A stretch of 64,000 nucleotides of DNA, taken from Streptomyces spongiicola (GTDB lineage: Bacteria; Actinomycetota; Actinomycetes; Streptomycetales; Streptomycetaceae). Both the position numbers and the translations under genes were made by a program. Shown here piece by piece: positions 1 through 8,165 of the stretch (position 1 is the stretch's first letter; the number at the start of each line of letters is the position of its first letter). The notes beneath the pieces were generated by a model. The model worked only from the letters and a program-made list of their open reading frames with translations. It was not told the origin of the DNA and did no database searches. The stretch spans positions 2,552,501 through 2,616,500 of the forward strand of contig NZ_CP029254.1 of assembly GCF_003122365.1 (NCBI RefSeq). The letters run 5' to 3'.

Positions 1-1
1 G

Positions 2-724
2 TTCCCCGAGGGACGGGTCGTCGTGCGGGTGCTGGACGCCGGCGCGGACAAGCCGCTCGACTTCCTGACTCCTGCCGACGAGCCGAACCCGGCTCTGGGC
101 GTGCGGGGACTGCGGACGCTGCTCGACCACCCCGAGGTGCTGCGCACTCAGCTCACCGCGCTGGCGAAGGCCGCCGAGGGGCTGCCCGTGTACCTGGAGG
201 TCATGGCGCCGATGGTGGCCGACCGGGCGGACGCCAGGGCGTTCGCGCAGGCGTGCCGCGAGGCCGGGCTGAACGCGAAGTACGGCGTGATGGTCGAGAT
301 CCCGTCCGCGGCCCTGCGGGCACGGTCGGTGCTGCAGGAGGTCGAGTTCCTGTCGCTGGGCACGAATGACCTGGCCCAGTACACCTTCGCCGCCGACCGC
401 CAGCTGGGTGCGGTGTCCCGGCTCCAGGACCCCTGGCAGCCCGCTCTGCTCGACCTGGTCGCGCTGTCCGCCGAGGCGGCCGCGGCCGAGGGGAAGAGCT
501 GCGGAGTGTGCGGCGAGGCCGCGGCGGACCCGCTGCTCGCGTGCGTGCTGACGGGCCTGGGTGTCACCTCCCTTTCGATGGGTGCGGCGTCCATCCCGTA
601 TGTACGGGCGACGCTGGCGAAGCACACACTGGCCCAGTGCGAGCGTGCCGCCGCCGCGGCGCGGGCGGCGGACTCCGCCGGTGAGGCACGGCGTGCCGCG
701 CAGGCGGTGCTGTCCGGGGAGTGA
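2..724 (+). CDS. ptsI: PTS enzyme I (phosphoenolpyruvate-protein phosphotransferase), C-terminal part, cut by the window edge
   Basis: The reading frame is open from the first bases, so the gene begins upstream of the window. The visible 240 residues are the PEP-binding C-terminal barrel of PTS enzyme I. The segment around LDAGADKPL, the SLGTNDLAQYTFAADR motif and the GVCGEAAADP segment carrying the active-site cysteine are all present in the family order. Enzyme I takes phosphate from PEP and passes it to HPr, which feeds sugar PTS permeases in the cytoplasm. The stop is followed by about 180 bp of GC-rich DNA before a convergent gene. The family is about 550 residues, so just over half is missing here. 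Identification is firm; nothing can be said about its promoter. Confidence 0.95.
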   Translation, partial: FPEGRVVVRVLDAGADKPLDFLTPADEPNPALGVRGLRTLLDHPEVLRTQLTALAKAAEGLPVYLEVMAPMVADRADARAFAQACREAGLNAKYGVMVEIPSAALRARSVLQEVEFLSLGTNDLAQYTFAADRQLGAVSRLQDPWQPALLDLVALSAEAAAAEGKSCGVCGEAAADPLLACVLTGLGVTSLSMGAASIPYVRATLAKHTLAQCERAAAAARAADSAGEARRAAQAVLSGE

Positions 725-904
725 CCGCCGGCCGGCGGCTGGAGGGGCTTCCCGCGGTGCGGCGGGCAGCCTCCTCCCGTCAGCTGCTCCTCCGGCGGTC
801 CCCCGGTGCGCCCATCCGGTGTTCCTCCTCCGTGGATGCGCGCCCGGGTGCGCCCGGGGACGGGTACGGGGGCCTGGGGGACTGGGACGGGCACGGGGAC
901 GGGC

Positions 905-1954
905 CTACGGGTGCTCGCCGTCCACGTCGAAACCCGCGCGGTACTCGACGCCCGGTTCCGGGGAGAGCGGCTCCCCGGTGCCCGCGTCCGTGCAGTAGGC
1001 GCTGAAGACCTCGGCCTCGGTGAGCGCGAGCAGCCGGCCGCCGTGGAGCCGCCAGCCGTGCAGCCGGTCGGGGATGCCGGGCCCGGATGTCCTGAGGACG
1101 ACTCCGCCCGGGCTCTCGAGGGCGACGCCGACCGCCAGGACCGCCGTGAACTCGGCGGCTTCGAAGGAGTCGAGGACGGCAGGCGCGTCAGCGGGTCGTG
1201 TGGTGTGGAGGACCGCCAGGAGTTGCTCCCCCTCCTCGGCAGGCACGCTGCAGACGAGGTGGTGGGTCCCGGGGCCGGCGCCGTCGAGCAGACCGGCCAG
1301 CAGCCCCGACGCACGCCGGAACGCCGAGCGGCCCGCGTCCTCCCCTCGGTCCGGGCCGCGGTCCGGGCCGCTGCCCAGGGCGTCGAGCAGGGAGGTGGCG
1401 TACTGCCAGGTGGCGTGCCGGGCCGTGCGGTCGAGGAGCAGCGGAACGAGTTCGTCCAGCGGCTGGCCGGTGTACGCGACGGTCGGGCCGGTGGCGGCGA
1501 CCTCCGCGGTGTAGCGGCTGCGGCTCGCGGAGGAGTCGGGGTCGAGCCCGGTCTCCCGGCAGTAGTGGGCGAACTCCTCCGGGTCGAAGAGGGCCACGGT
1601 GGTGTGCCCGCACTGCGCGGCCAGTGCTTTGAGCAGGCCTTCCGCGTGACGGAGGTAGTCGGGATGGTCGTCGAAGGCGAACGTCGGGTACCGGCGCATG
1701 ACCGCGAAGTCCTCGTCGTCGGCGAGGAGCCCGACGACGGCGGGTACGTCGCGGCGCAGCGCCCGATGGCGTTCCCGCCGGCCGCGCCTGGCCCGGACGC
1801 GTCCCCGCGCGTGCTCGTGCTGCCCGGAGCGGGAGTGCGCCGCGGTGCGGTCCGGGCCGTCATCCGCGCGGTTCCGGCCGTCATCCGCGCGGGGTGCGCC
1901 GTCCCTGCCGCGGATCGTGGTGCGGGCGGTCGGCTCGTGCTTTCCGTGCTGCAT
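905..1954 (-). CDS. conserved hypothetical protein, function unknown
   Basis: I do not recognise this 349-residue protein. The ATG at 1954 is preceded by a strong AGGGGGG ribosome site, so I prefer it to the GTG 42 bp further upstream. Residues 1-60 are Arg/His/Asp-rich and look disordered. From about residue 70 the sequence becomes ordinary globular protein of mixed charge, with no signal peptide, no membrane segment and no recognisable catalytic motif. A second low-complexity stretch rich in DRGPDRG lies near the middle. It converges on ptsI and is followed upstream by the co-directional acetoacetyl-CoA synthetase gene, from which it is separated by about 110 bp. Confidence 0.7.
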   Translation of the reverse strand: MQHGKHEPTARTTIRGRDGAPRADDGRNRADDGPDRTAAHSRSGQHEHARGRVRARRGRRERHRALRRDVPAVVGLLADDEDFAVMRRYPTFAFDDHPDYLRHAEGLLKALAAQCGHTTVALFDPEEFAHYCRETGLDPDSSASRSRYTAEVAATGPTVAYTGQPLDELVPLLLDRTARHATWQYATSLLDALGSGPDRGPDRGEDAGRSAFRRASGLLAGLLDGAGPGTHHLVCSVPAEEGEQLLAVLHTTRPADAPAVLDSFEAAEFTAVLAVGVALESPGGVVLRTSGPGIPDRLHGWRLHGGRLLALTEAEVFSAYCTDAGTGEPLSPEPGVEYRAGFDVDGEHP

Positions 1955-2061
1955 GGAACCCCCCTGTTCGCTCGGGCGGTGTTGCCCGGTGCTCACTCAC
2001 CGTAACCGCGGGGACTGACAACGCGGTGGCGTGACGGGGAGGGGCGCCGGGCGGCTCGGGT

Positions 2062-4050
2062 TCAGCCGCGCCCGGCGGCGCGCTCGCGCGCCAGGTCCTC
2101 GTAGAAGCGCAGCAGGTCGAGGTCGTCCACCGAGCCGGGGTTCACGGCCCTGGTCAGTGCGGTTCCCTGGAGGAGGCGCTTGACCGGGACCTCGATGCGC
2201 TTGCCGGTGAGGGTGTGCGGGACGCCGGGGACCTCGATGATCTCGTCCGGGACATGGCGTGGTGAGAGCTGTTCGCGGATGGTCCGCTTGATCCTGGAGC
2301 GCAGGTCGTCGTCGAGGGCGGCGCCCGGTGCGAGGTGGACGAAGAGCGGCATCCAGTAGCCCCCGTCCGGTTCTTCGAGGCCGATGACCAGTGATTCCCT
2401 GATCTCGGGGAGTCGCTCCACCACTTCGTAGATGTCGGCGGATCCCATGCGGACGCCTTGGCGGTTGAGAGTGGAGTCCGATCTGCCGTGGATGACGACG
2501 GAGCCGTGGCCGGTGATCGTGATCCAGTCGCCGTGCCGCCAGACGCCGGGGAACATCTCGAAGTAGCTGTCGCGGTAGCGGCTGCCGTCGGGGTCGTTCC
2601 AGAAGCGGATCGGCATGGACGGCATGGGGTTGGTGACGACGAGTTCGCCGACCTCGCCGACGAGGGGCCTGCCGTGCGGGTCCCAGGACTGCAGGTCGGT
2701 GCCGAGGCAGGCGGCCTGGAGTTCCCCGATGTGGACGGGCAGGGTCGGCACGGCGCCCGCGAAGCAGCTGCAGACGTCCGTGCCGCCGCTGACGGACGCG
2801 ATCCACAGGTCCTGGCCGACCTCTTCGTGCAGCCAGCGGAAGCCGTCGGGCGGCAGGGGCGAGCCGGTGGTGGCGACGCAGCGGACCGCGGAGAGTTCGT
2901 GGTCGCGCGAGGGGTGCACGCCGGCCTTTCGGCAGGCCATGACGTAGGCGGCGGAGGTGCCGAAGAGGGTGGCCCCGGTGCGCTCGGCGATCGCCCACTG
3001 GGCTCCGGTGTCCGGGTGGCCGGGGCTGCCGTCGTACAGCACCACGGTGGTGCCGGTGAGGAGTCCGGAGACGAGGAAGTTCCACATCATCCAGCCGGTG
3101 GACGTGTACCAGAAGAAGCGGTCCCCGGGGCCGAGGTCGCAGTGCAGCCCGAGCTGTTTGAAGTGCTCCAGCAGGATTCCGCCCTGGGACTGGACGATGG
3201 CCTTGGGCAGTCCGGTCGTGCCGGAGGAGTAGAGGACCCACAGCGGGTGGTCGAAGGGAACCTGCTCGAATACGGGCTCGGCGTCGCCTGCGGTGAGCGC
3301 GGACCACTCCAGGGCGCCCTCGGGGGCCGGGGAGCCCAGCAGCGGGACGTGGACGACGGCGCGCAGGGTGGGCAGTTCGCGGCGGAGTTCGGCGACCGCG
3401 TCGGTGCGGTCGTGCTCCTTGCCGCCGTAGCGGTAGCCGTCGACGGTGAACAGGACGACCGGCTCGACCTGCTGGAAGCGGTCGAGGACGCTGCGGGCGC
3501 CGAAGTCGGGCGCGCACGAGGTCCAGGTGGCGCCGACGGCGGCGGTGGCGAGGAGGGCGGTCACGGCCTGCGGGATGTTGGGCAGATAGCCGCTGACGCG
3601 GTCGCCTGGGCGTACACCGAGGGCGCGGAGTTCGGCGGCGAGTGATCCGACCTGGCGGCGCAGTTCGGCCCAGCTGACGGGAGCCGGGTCGTGTGCCTCG
3701 TCCAGATGGATGAGGGCCGGCTCGTGGGCGCGGGCGGGATCCTCGGCGGTGCGGAGGGCGTGCTCGGCGTAGTTGAGTGTGGCGCCGGGGAACCACCGGG
3801 CCCCGGGCATGGCGCGGTCGGCGAGGACGCGTTCGCCGGGGGTGGAGAACCGTACGTCGAACCAGTCGGCGACCGCCTGCCAGAAGGTCTCCAGCCGGTC
3901 GACGGACCAGCGGTGCAGGGCCGGGTACCCGCCCTCGGCGGGTGCGCCGTAGCGGTCGGCGGCCCAGGTCTGGAAGCGGGTGATCCGGGCCGCCGCGATG
4001 CGGTCGGCGTCCGGCTGCCAGAGGGGGGCGGGGTTCGCGCTTGAGGTCAT
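2062..4050 (-). CDS. aacS: acetoacetate-CoA ligase (acetoacetyl-CoA synthetase)
   Basis: A 662-residue ANL-superfamily adenylating enzyme that joins acetoacetate to CoA at the cost of ATP, letting cells use acetoacetate from leucine or polyhydroxybutyrate breakdown. The AMP-binding signature YSSGTTGLPKAI sits near residue 274. The N-terminal LWQPDADRIAAARITRF segment and the full length (family about 650) distinguish acetoacetyl-CoA from acetyl-CoA synthetases. The C-terminal segment LTGKRIEVPVKRLLQG carries the expected catalytic lysine. I start at the ATG at 4050 because the family N-terminus begins there and a GGGAG site precedes it; a longer frame to 4107 adds a low-complexity tail. The 310 bp to the divergent glucosidase gene hold a short tandem repeat. 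Confidence 0.93.
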   Translation of the reverse strand: MTSSANPAPLWQPDADRIAAARITRFQTWAADRYGAPAEGGYPALHRWSVDRLETFWQAVADWFDVRFSTPGERVLADRAMPGARWFPGATLNYAEHALRTAEDPARAHEPALIHLDEAHDPAPVSWAELRRQVGSLAAELRALGVRPGDRVSGYLPNIPQAVTALLATAAVGATWTSCAPDFGARSVLDRFQQVEPVVLFTVDGYRYGGKEHDRTDAVAELRRELPTLRAVVHVPLLGSPAPEGALEWSALTAGDAEPVFEQVPFDHPLWVLYSSGTTGLPKAIVQSQGGILLEHFKQLGLHCDLGPGDRFFWYTSTGWMMWNFLVSGLLTGTTVVLYDGSPGHPDTGAQWAIAERTGATLFGTSAAYVMACRKAGVHPSRDHELSAVRCVATTGSPLPPDGFRWLHEEVGQDLWIASVSGGTDVCSCFAGAVPTLPVHIGELQAACLGTDLQSWDPHGRPLVGEVGELVVTNPMPSMPIRFWNDPDGSRYRDSYFEMFPGVWRHGDWITITGHGSVVIHGRSDSTLNRQGVRMGSADIYEVVERLPEIRESLVIGLEEPDGGYWMPLFVHLAPGAALDDDLRSRIKRTIREQLSPRHVPDEIIEVPGVPHTLTGKRIEVPVKRLLQGTALTRAVNPGSVDDLDLLRFYEDLARERAAGRG

Positions 4051-4080
4051 GGGGCGGCTCCCGGGCGGGTGGGTGCGTGG

Positions 4081-4130
4081 CCGGCACTGGTCGGCACTGG
4101 CCGGCACTGGTCGGCACTGGTCGGCACGTG
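4081..4130. repeat. 10-bp tandem repeat in the aacS/GH31 divergent intergenic region
   Basis: Five units of the form (c/t)cggcactgg, the last one degraded, run head to tail at exactly one helical turn per unit, 30-80 bp upstream of the aacS start. They lie where the aacS promoter should be, so they could be protein-binding repeats or simple slippage. The rest of the 4051-4360 interval shows no obvious gene or strong hairpin. Confidence 0.7.
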
Positions 4131-4360
4131 GTCACGTGGGTGTCCGCGCGGGGCGGGGGTGTGCCCTCGCACGGTGACAGGGACGATGCCATGTGATCGT
4201 CTTCCGCACCAGGGTCGCCCGCCCATGCCTGAACGGCTGATTGTGTGGTCTCACCACGGATGACGGGGCCGGGCACGTCGAGGGGCGGCTCTTCGTACCG
4301 CGGGTGAACGCCGGTTGAACGGGCCCCGCCCCGGCCTCGGCGGATGGCAGGGTGAGCGGC

Positions 4361-6742
4361 ATGGACGGTCGTGGTCTGGCGCGCGCGGTGAAGGTCTTCG
4401 GGACGGTGCGGGGGCTGCGCGCGGCGCGTTCGGCGTGGCGCCGGAGGCGTACGGACGCCTGGGGGCTGCCGCCGAGGGGCCGGGAGCGGGCGCGGGTGCC
4501 GGGTGTCGTGACCGGGGCCGAGCCCTCGCCGGGCGGCGGGACCGTCCGCTTCGCCCGTTCGGAGCTCCGGGTGGCGGTGACGGCGTCCGGCGTCGTGTTC
4601 TGGGGCTGGGACGGTGCGGGGCCCGAGCCGTCCTACGCGCTGGCCGGCGCGCCTCCGCGGCCCGACCCCCGGGCGGAGCTCGAGCCGGACAAGGCCGGCG
4701 GCTGGCGGATCGTCTCGGAGCGGGTGACGGTCGCGGTGTCCCGGCACGGCGGGGTGGAGATCCGGACACCCGGCGGGGTGGTCCTGCGCCGGGATCTGCC
4801 CCCGCGCTGGTGGGAGCCGGCCGGCGGCGGCCCCGCCCGCTGGCTCCAGCGCAGTGAGGTGCCCGCCGACGCCCGGTTCTTCGGCCTCGGCGGCCGGGCG
4901 TCGGGGCCGCGCCTCAGGGACGGCGCGTACCGGTTGTGGAACACCGATCCGCGCGGGAGCTTCGGTCCGGGCGACGATCCGCTGTACATCACGATGCCGG
5001 TGCAGCTGGTGGTCGCGGACGCGGGTACCCATCTGGCGTTCCTGGACAACTCCTGGGAGGGGCGGGTCACCCTGCGGGAGGGAGAGGAGGGGGCGGGGTC
5101 GGGGCACGACCGGCCGGGCACGAGCGAGGTCCGGATGGCCGGCGGGCCGCTGCGCTGCTGGGTGGTCGTGGGCACCCCCGCCCGGGTGCTGCGGGGGTGG
5201 ACGGGGCTCACGGGCGCGCCCGTGCCGCCGCCGTCGTGGGCGCTGGGCCCGCAGCACGCGCGCTGGGGCTTCGGCAGCGAGCGCGAGGTGCGCCGGGTGG
5301 TGGCGGGCTACCGGGAGCGGGGCCTGCCGCTGTCGGCGCTGCACCTGGACATCGACCACTACGACGGCCACCGGGTCTTCACCGTCGACGCGGAGCGTTT
5401 CCCCGATCTGCCCCGGCTGGCGGCGGATCTCCGGGCGGAGGGGGTGCGGCTCGTCTCGATCGTCGATCCGGCGGTGAAGGCGGAGCCCGGCAACGCGGTG
5501 TACGACGCGGGCGCGGCGGCCGGCGCGTTCGTCCGGGACGGGCGGGGCCGCGCGGTGCGCGGTGAGGTGTGGCCCGGTGAGTGCGTGTATCCGGACTTCA
5601 CCGATCCGGAGGTCCGCGCCTGGTGGGGAGGGCTGTACCGGGAGCGGCTGGCGCAGGGCTTCTCCGGGGTGTGGCACGACATGAACGAGCCGGTGTCGTT
5701 CACCCCGTTCGGCGACATGACGCTGCCCCGCTCGGCCCGGCACCACCTGGAGGGCCGGGGCGGCGACCACCGCGAGGCCCACAACGTGTACGGCCTGGCG
5801 ATGGCGCGGGCGGGCTACGAGGCGCTGCGGAGGCTGCGTCCGCGGGAACGGCCGTTCCTCTTCTCCCGCTCCGGCTGGGTGGGCATGCAGCGGTACGGCG
5901 GGACCTGGTCGGGTGATGTGGCGACCGGCTGGCCGGGGCTGCGGGCGTCGCTGTCGCTGGTCCTGGGGCTGGGGCTGTGCGGGGTGCCCTACTCGGGTCC
6001 GGACGTGGGCGGGTTCGACGGGAGCCCGTCGCCCGAGTTGTTCCTGCGCTGGTTCCAGTTGGGCGCGTATCTGCCGCTGTTCCGTACGCACGCGGCGATC
6101 GGCGCGGGGCGCAGGGAGCCGTGGGAGTTCGGTCCGCAGGTCCTCGGTCACGCCAGGGCGGCGCTGCTCGAACGGGAGCGGCTGCGTCCGTACTTCGTGT
6201 CCCTGGCGCATCAGGCGCGGCTGACCGGGGCCCCGTATGTGCGGCCGCTGTGGTGGGAGGCGCCGGGCGACCGGGCGCTGCGCGACTGCGAGGACGCGTT
6301 CCTGCTGGGTGACGCGCTGCTGGTGGCGCCGGTGCTGGAGCGCGGGTCGGACCGGCGGGCGGTGCGGCTGCCGCGGGGGCTCTGGTACGACACGGTGTCC
6401 GGCGCATCGTACGAGGGCCCCGGGCAGGTCCTGCTGGACGCCCCGCTGTCGCGGATCCCGGTGCTCGCGCGGGCGGGCTCGGTGATCCCGGTCCGTGCCG
6501 GGGAGGACGGCCGGACCGGACTGGAGGTGTGGGCACCGGCGCCGGGGCGCGGCGGCGGCGGCGCGGTGGTGGAGGACGGCCCCCCGGGGGTGCGGCCCGC
6601 GGTGGAGCGGTACGTGTCACGGCTGGTGGGCGGCCTGGTCGCGGTGGAGCGGGTGTCCGACGCCGGATCGGTGCGGCCGGAGCGTCCGGTGCGGGTGCGG
6701 GGCGGGGTGGCGGCCCGCCCGCCCGGGAGGTCTCAGCCGTAG
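4361..6742 (+). CDS. glycoside hydrolase family 31 alpha-glucosidase
   Basis: A 793-residue GH31 enzyme expected to cleave terminal alpha-glucosidic bonds by a retaining mechanism. The family nucleophile motif GVWHDMNEPVSF (Asp near residue 440) and the acid/base region TWSGDVATGW (Asp near 518) are both intact, as are the substrate-binding LHLDIDHYDGH and LFLRWFQLGAYLPLFRTH segments. No signal peptide is seen, so it probably acts in the cytoplasm on imported oligosaccharides. The ATG at 4361 has an AGGGTGA site; a GTG three codons upstream is possible. Its last 10 bp overlap the convergent NUDIX gene. The GH31 call is secure; the exact substrate is not. Confidence 0.92.
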   Translation: MDGRGLARAVKVFGTVRGLRAARSAWRRRRTDAWGLPPRGRERARVPGVVTGAEPSPGGGTVRFARSELRVAVTASGVVFWGWDGAGPEPSYALAGAPPRPDPRAELEPDKAGGWRIVSERVTVAVSRHGGVEIRTPGGVVLRRDLPPRWWEPAGGGPARWLQRSEVPADARFFGLGGRASGPRLRDGAYRLWNTDPRGSFGPGDDPLYITMPVQLVVADAGTHLAFLDNSWEGRVTLREGEEGAGSGHDRPGTSEVRMAGGPLRCWVVVGTPARVLRGWTGLTGAPVPPPSWALGPQHARWGFGSEREVRRVVAGYRERGLPLSALHLDIDHYDGHRVFTVDAERFPDLPRLAADLRAEGVRLVSIVDPAVKAEPGNAVYDAGAAAGAFVRDGRGRAVRGEVWPGECVYPDFTDPEVRAWWGGLYRERLAQGFSGVWHDMNEPVSFTPFGDMTLPRSARHHLEGRGGDHREAHNVYGLAMARAGYEALRRLRPRERPFLFSRSGWVGMQRYGGTWSGDVATGWPGLRASLSLVLGLGLCGVPYSGPDVGGFDGSPSPELFLRWFQLGAYLPLFRTHAAIGAGRREPWEFGPQVLGHARAALLERERLRPYFVSLAHQARLTGAPYVRPLWWEAPGDRALRDCEDAFLLGDALLVAPVLERGSDRRAVRLPRGLWYDTVSGASYEGPGQVLLDAPLSRIPVLARAGSVIPVRAGEDGRTGLEVWAPAPGRGGGGAVVEDGPPGVRPAVERYVSRLVGGLVAVERVSDAGSVRPERPVRVRGGVAARPPGRSQP

Positions 6743-7311
6743 CGGCCCGCGAACCAGTTCCGTACCGCCTCGGTGTGCAGTGGGAAGGCGAGTTCGGCCG
6801 GCTCGTGGAGGATGTGCCAGCCCTCCGTCTCGTCGGTCGGGGCCGAGGCCGGGAGGTCGTCCGCGGGACGGTGCGGGAGCAGGCCGAAGAGCAGCAGGTG
6901 TCCGCCGGCCGAGCTGAGGGCGTCCGCGAGCCGGACGTCCTGGCGGGCGGCGTCGATTCCGGTCTCCTCCTTCAGCTCGCGGACGACGGCGTGCTTCCAG
7001 TCCTCGGCGCGGTCGATGAACCCGCCGGGCAGGGCGACCCGGCCGCGCCGGGGTTCGACGGTGCGGGTGATGACGAGGAGTCCGGTGGTGCGCGCGCCGG
7101 TGACGGGGAGCAGGGCGACGGCCACGGGGAGGGGGTTGCGGTAGGCGGTGTCACCGCAGTCGGCGCAGTGCCGCGGCCAGCCGGCCGGACGGTGGTACGG
7201 GGCCCCGCAGCTGGAGCAGTGGGAGTCCCGGACGGGCGTCCGGTGCGCGGGCGGGCGGGCCGCTCCGGTGCCGGTGCCGGTGCCGGGTGTGGTGTCGCGG
7301 GGCTCGGTCAC
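6733..7311 (-). CDS. NUDIX hydrolase with N-terminal zinc ribbon
   Basis: A 192-residue protein. A CxxC...CxxC zinc ribbon (HCSSCGAPYH and HCADCGDTAY, residues 31-60) precedes a NUDIX fold with a complete NUDIX box, GFIDRAEDWKHAVVRELKEE, matching Gx5Ex7REUxEExGU. NUDIX proteins hydrolyse nucleoside diphosphates linked to another group; the zinc ribbon plus NUDIX layout resembles NADH pyrophosphatase and related cap-removal enzymes, but the substrate cannot be read from the sequence. The GTG start at 7311 is followed by a low-complexity Gly/Thr stretch made by a GGTGCC repeat. The 3' end overlaps the convergent glucosidase gene by 10 bp. Confidence 0.88.
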   Translation of the reverse strand: MTEPRDTTPGTGTGTGAARPPAHRTPVRDSHCSSCGAPYHRPAGWPRHCADCGDTAYRNPLPVAVALLPVTGARTTGLLVITRTVEPRRGRVALPGGFIDRAEDWKHAVVRELKEETGIDAARQDVRLADALSSAGGHLLLFGLLPHRPADDLPASAPTDETEGWHILHEPAELAFPLHTEAVRNWFAGRYG

Positions 7312-7712
7312 CTGCCGACCCTACCTCCGTACGACGGCGGGCTCCGCGGTGCGCCGGCCGGTGAAGCGGCGGCGGTCGGGACAGCGGGCGCGGTCGGGAC
7401 AGCGGGCGCGGTCGGCACGCGCGGCACGCGCGGCGGCGGTTCCTCTCGTGCGTGTGTTGCCCACCGTCCGCCGGGAAGCGGTGGCCGGGATCGGCCGGTG
7501 GGTTCCGGCCGCGCTTCGGCGCGTACCGGTCGGTGAGCGGTCCTGTGCGCAGGGGGTGCCGCGCAGGGGGTGCCGCGCATCCGGGCGCCCGGGCCGGCCG
7601 GGGGTGCGCGATCGGGCGTCGCCCCGGGTCGTGCCCGTGCCCCGCGCGTGGCACACTGACCCCAGTTCTGACACATCGTCAGTTCCTTGGGTGCGGACGT
7701 CCGGGAGGGGCC
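7312..7712. other. 400-bp intergenic region with direct repeats and a promoter-proximal palindrome
   Basis: No gene is evident. Two copies of an 18-bp repeat (core ggtcgggacagcgggcgc) lie at 7374-7409 and two copies of gcagggggtgccgc near 7549-7580. The last 50 bp hold the palindrome described separately, so the promoter of the DUF35/thiolase pair most likely lies at 7640-7700. Confidence 0.5.
7668..7682. promoter_or_regulatory. palindromic candidate operator CTGAC-N5-GTCAG upstream of the DUF35/thiolase pair
   Basis: CTGACACATCGTCAG is a perfect 5-bp inverted repeat with a 5-bp spacer, centred about 38 bp upstream of the TTG start at 7713. Position and symmetry suit a dimeric repressor site. 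I recall similar TGACACATCGTCA-like sequences ahead of acyl-CoA metabolism genes in Streptomyces, but cannot name the regulator. Confidence 0.45.
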
Positions 7713-8165
7713 TTGACGCGGATACGCAGACCGGTGGTGGCGGGCTGGTTCACCGACACGGAGGACGAGGAGGGGTTCCGGCTGCTGGGCACCCGCTGCG
7801 GCGCCTGCTCGGCGGTCTTCTTCCCGCGCGAGGACTCGCTCTGCCGCAACCCCGCATGCGCGGGCGACGCCCTCACGGAGGTGCCGCTGTCCAAACGGGG
7901 GCGCGTGTGGTCCTACACGGACGGCCGCTACCGCCCGCCGGCGCCGTACGTCTCCGACCCGGAGGCCCCGTGGGAGCCGTACACGCTCCTCGCCGTCGAA
8001 CTCGAGGCCGAGCGCATGGTGGTGCTCGGCCAGGCCGCCCCGGGCGTGACGGTCGCGGACCTGAGCGTCGGCGTGGAGGTCGAGGTGGTGCCCGGGATCC
8101 TCTCCGAGGACACCGGCACATCGTGGACGACCTGGCACTGGCGCCCGGTGGAGGAGGAGCGTTGA
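7713..8165 (+). CDS. Zn-ribbon OB-fold protein (DUF35 family), thiolase partner
   Basis: A 150-residue protein with the DUF35 layout: a short N-terminal helix, a zinc ribbon (CGAC and CRNPAC, residues 29-53) and a C-terminal OB fold. DUF35 proteins bind SCP-x-type thiolases or Ltp aldolases and are needed for their activity on acyl-CoA substrates. The TTG at 7713 is in frame, starts the conserved region and has a GGGAGGGG site immediately upstream; longer versions of the frame run into intergenic DNA. The gene overlaps the thiolase start by 3 bp at TTGA, which implies translational coupling and a complex with that protein. Confidence 0.85.
   Translation: MTRIRRPVVAGWFTDTEDEEGFRLLGTRCGACSAVFFPREDSLCRNPACAGDALTEVPLSKRGRVWSYTDGRYRPPAPYVSDPEAPWEPYTLLAVELEAERMVVLGQAAPGVTVADLSVGVEVEVVPGILSEDTGTSWTTWHWRPVEEER

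Noticed and set aside
1997..6211. A 1,404-codon minus-strand open frame.
   Set aside because: It runs antisense to the GH31 gene and out of frame with aacS; its Arg/Pro/His-rich composition is that of a GC-rich shadow frame. aacS and GH31 explain the DNA.
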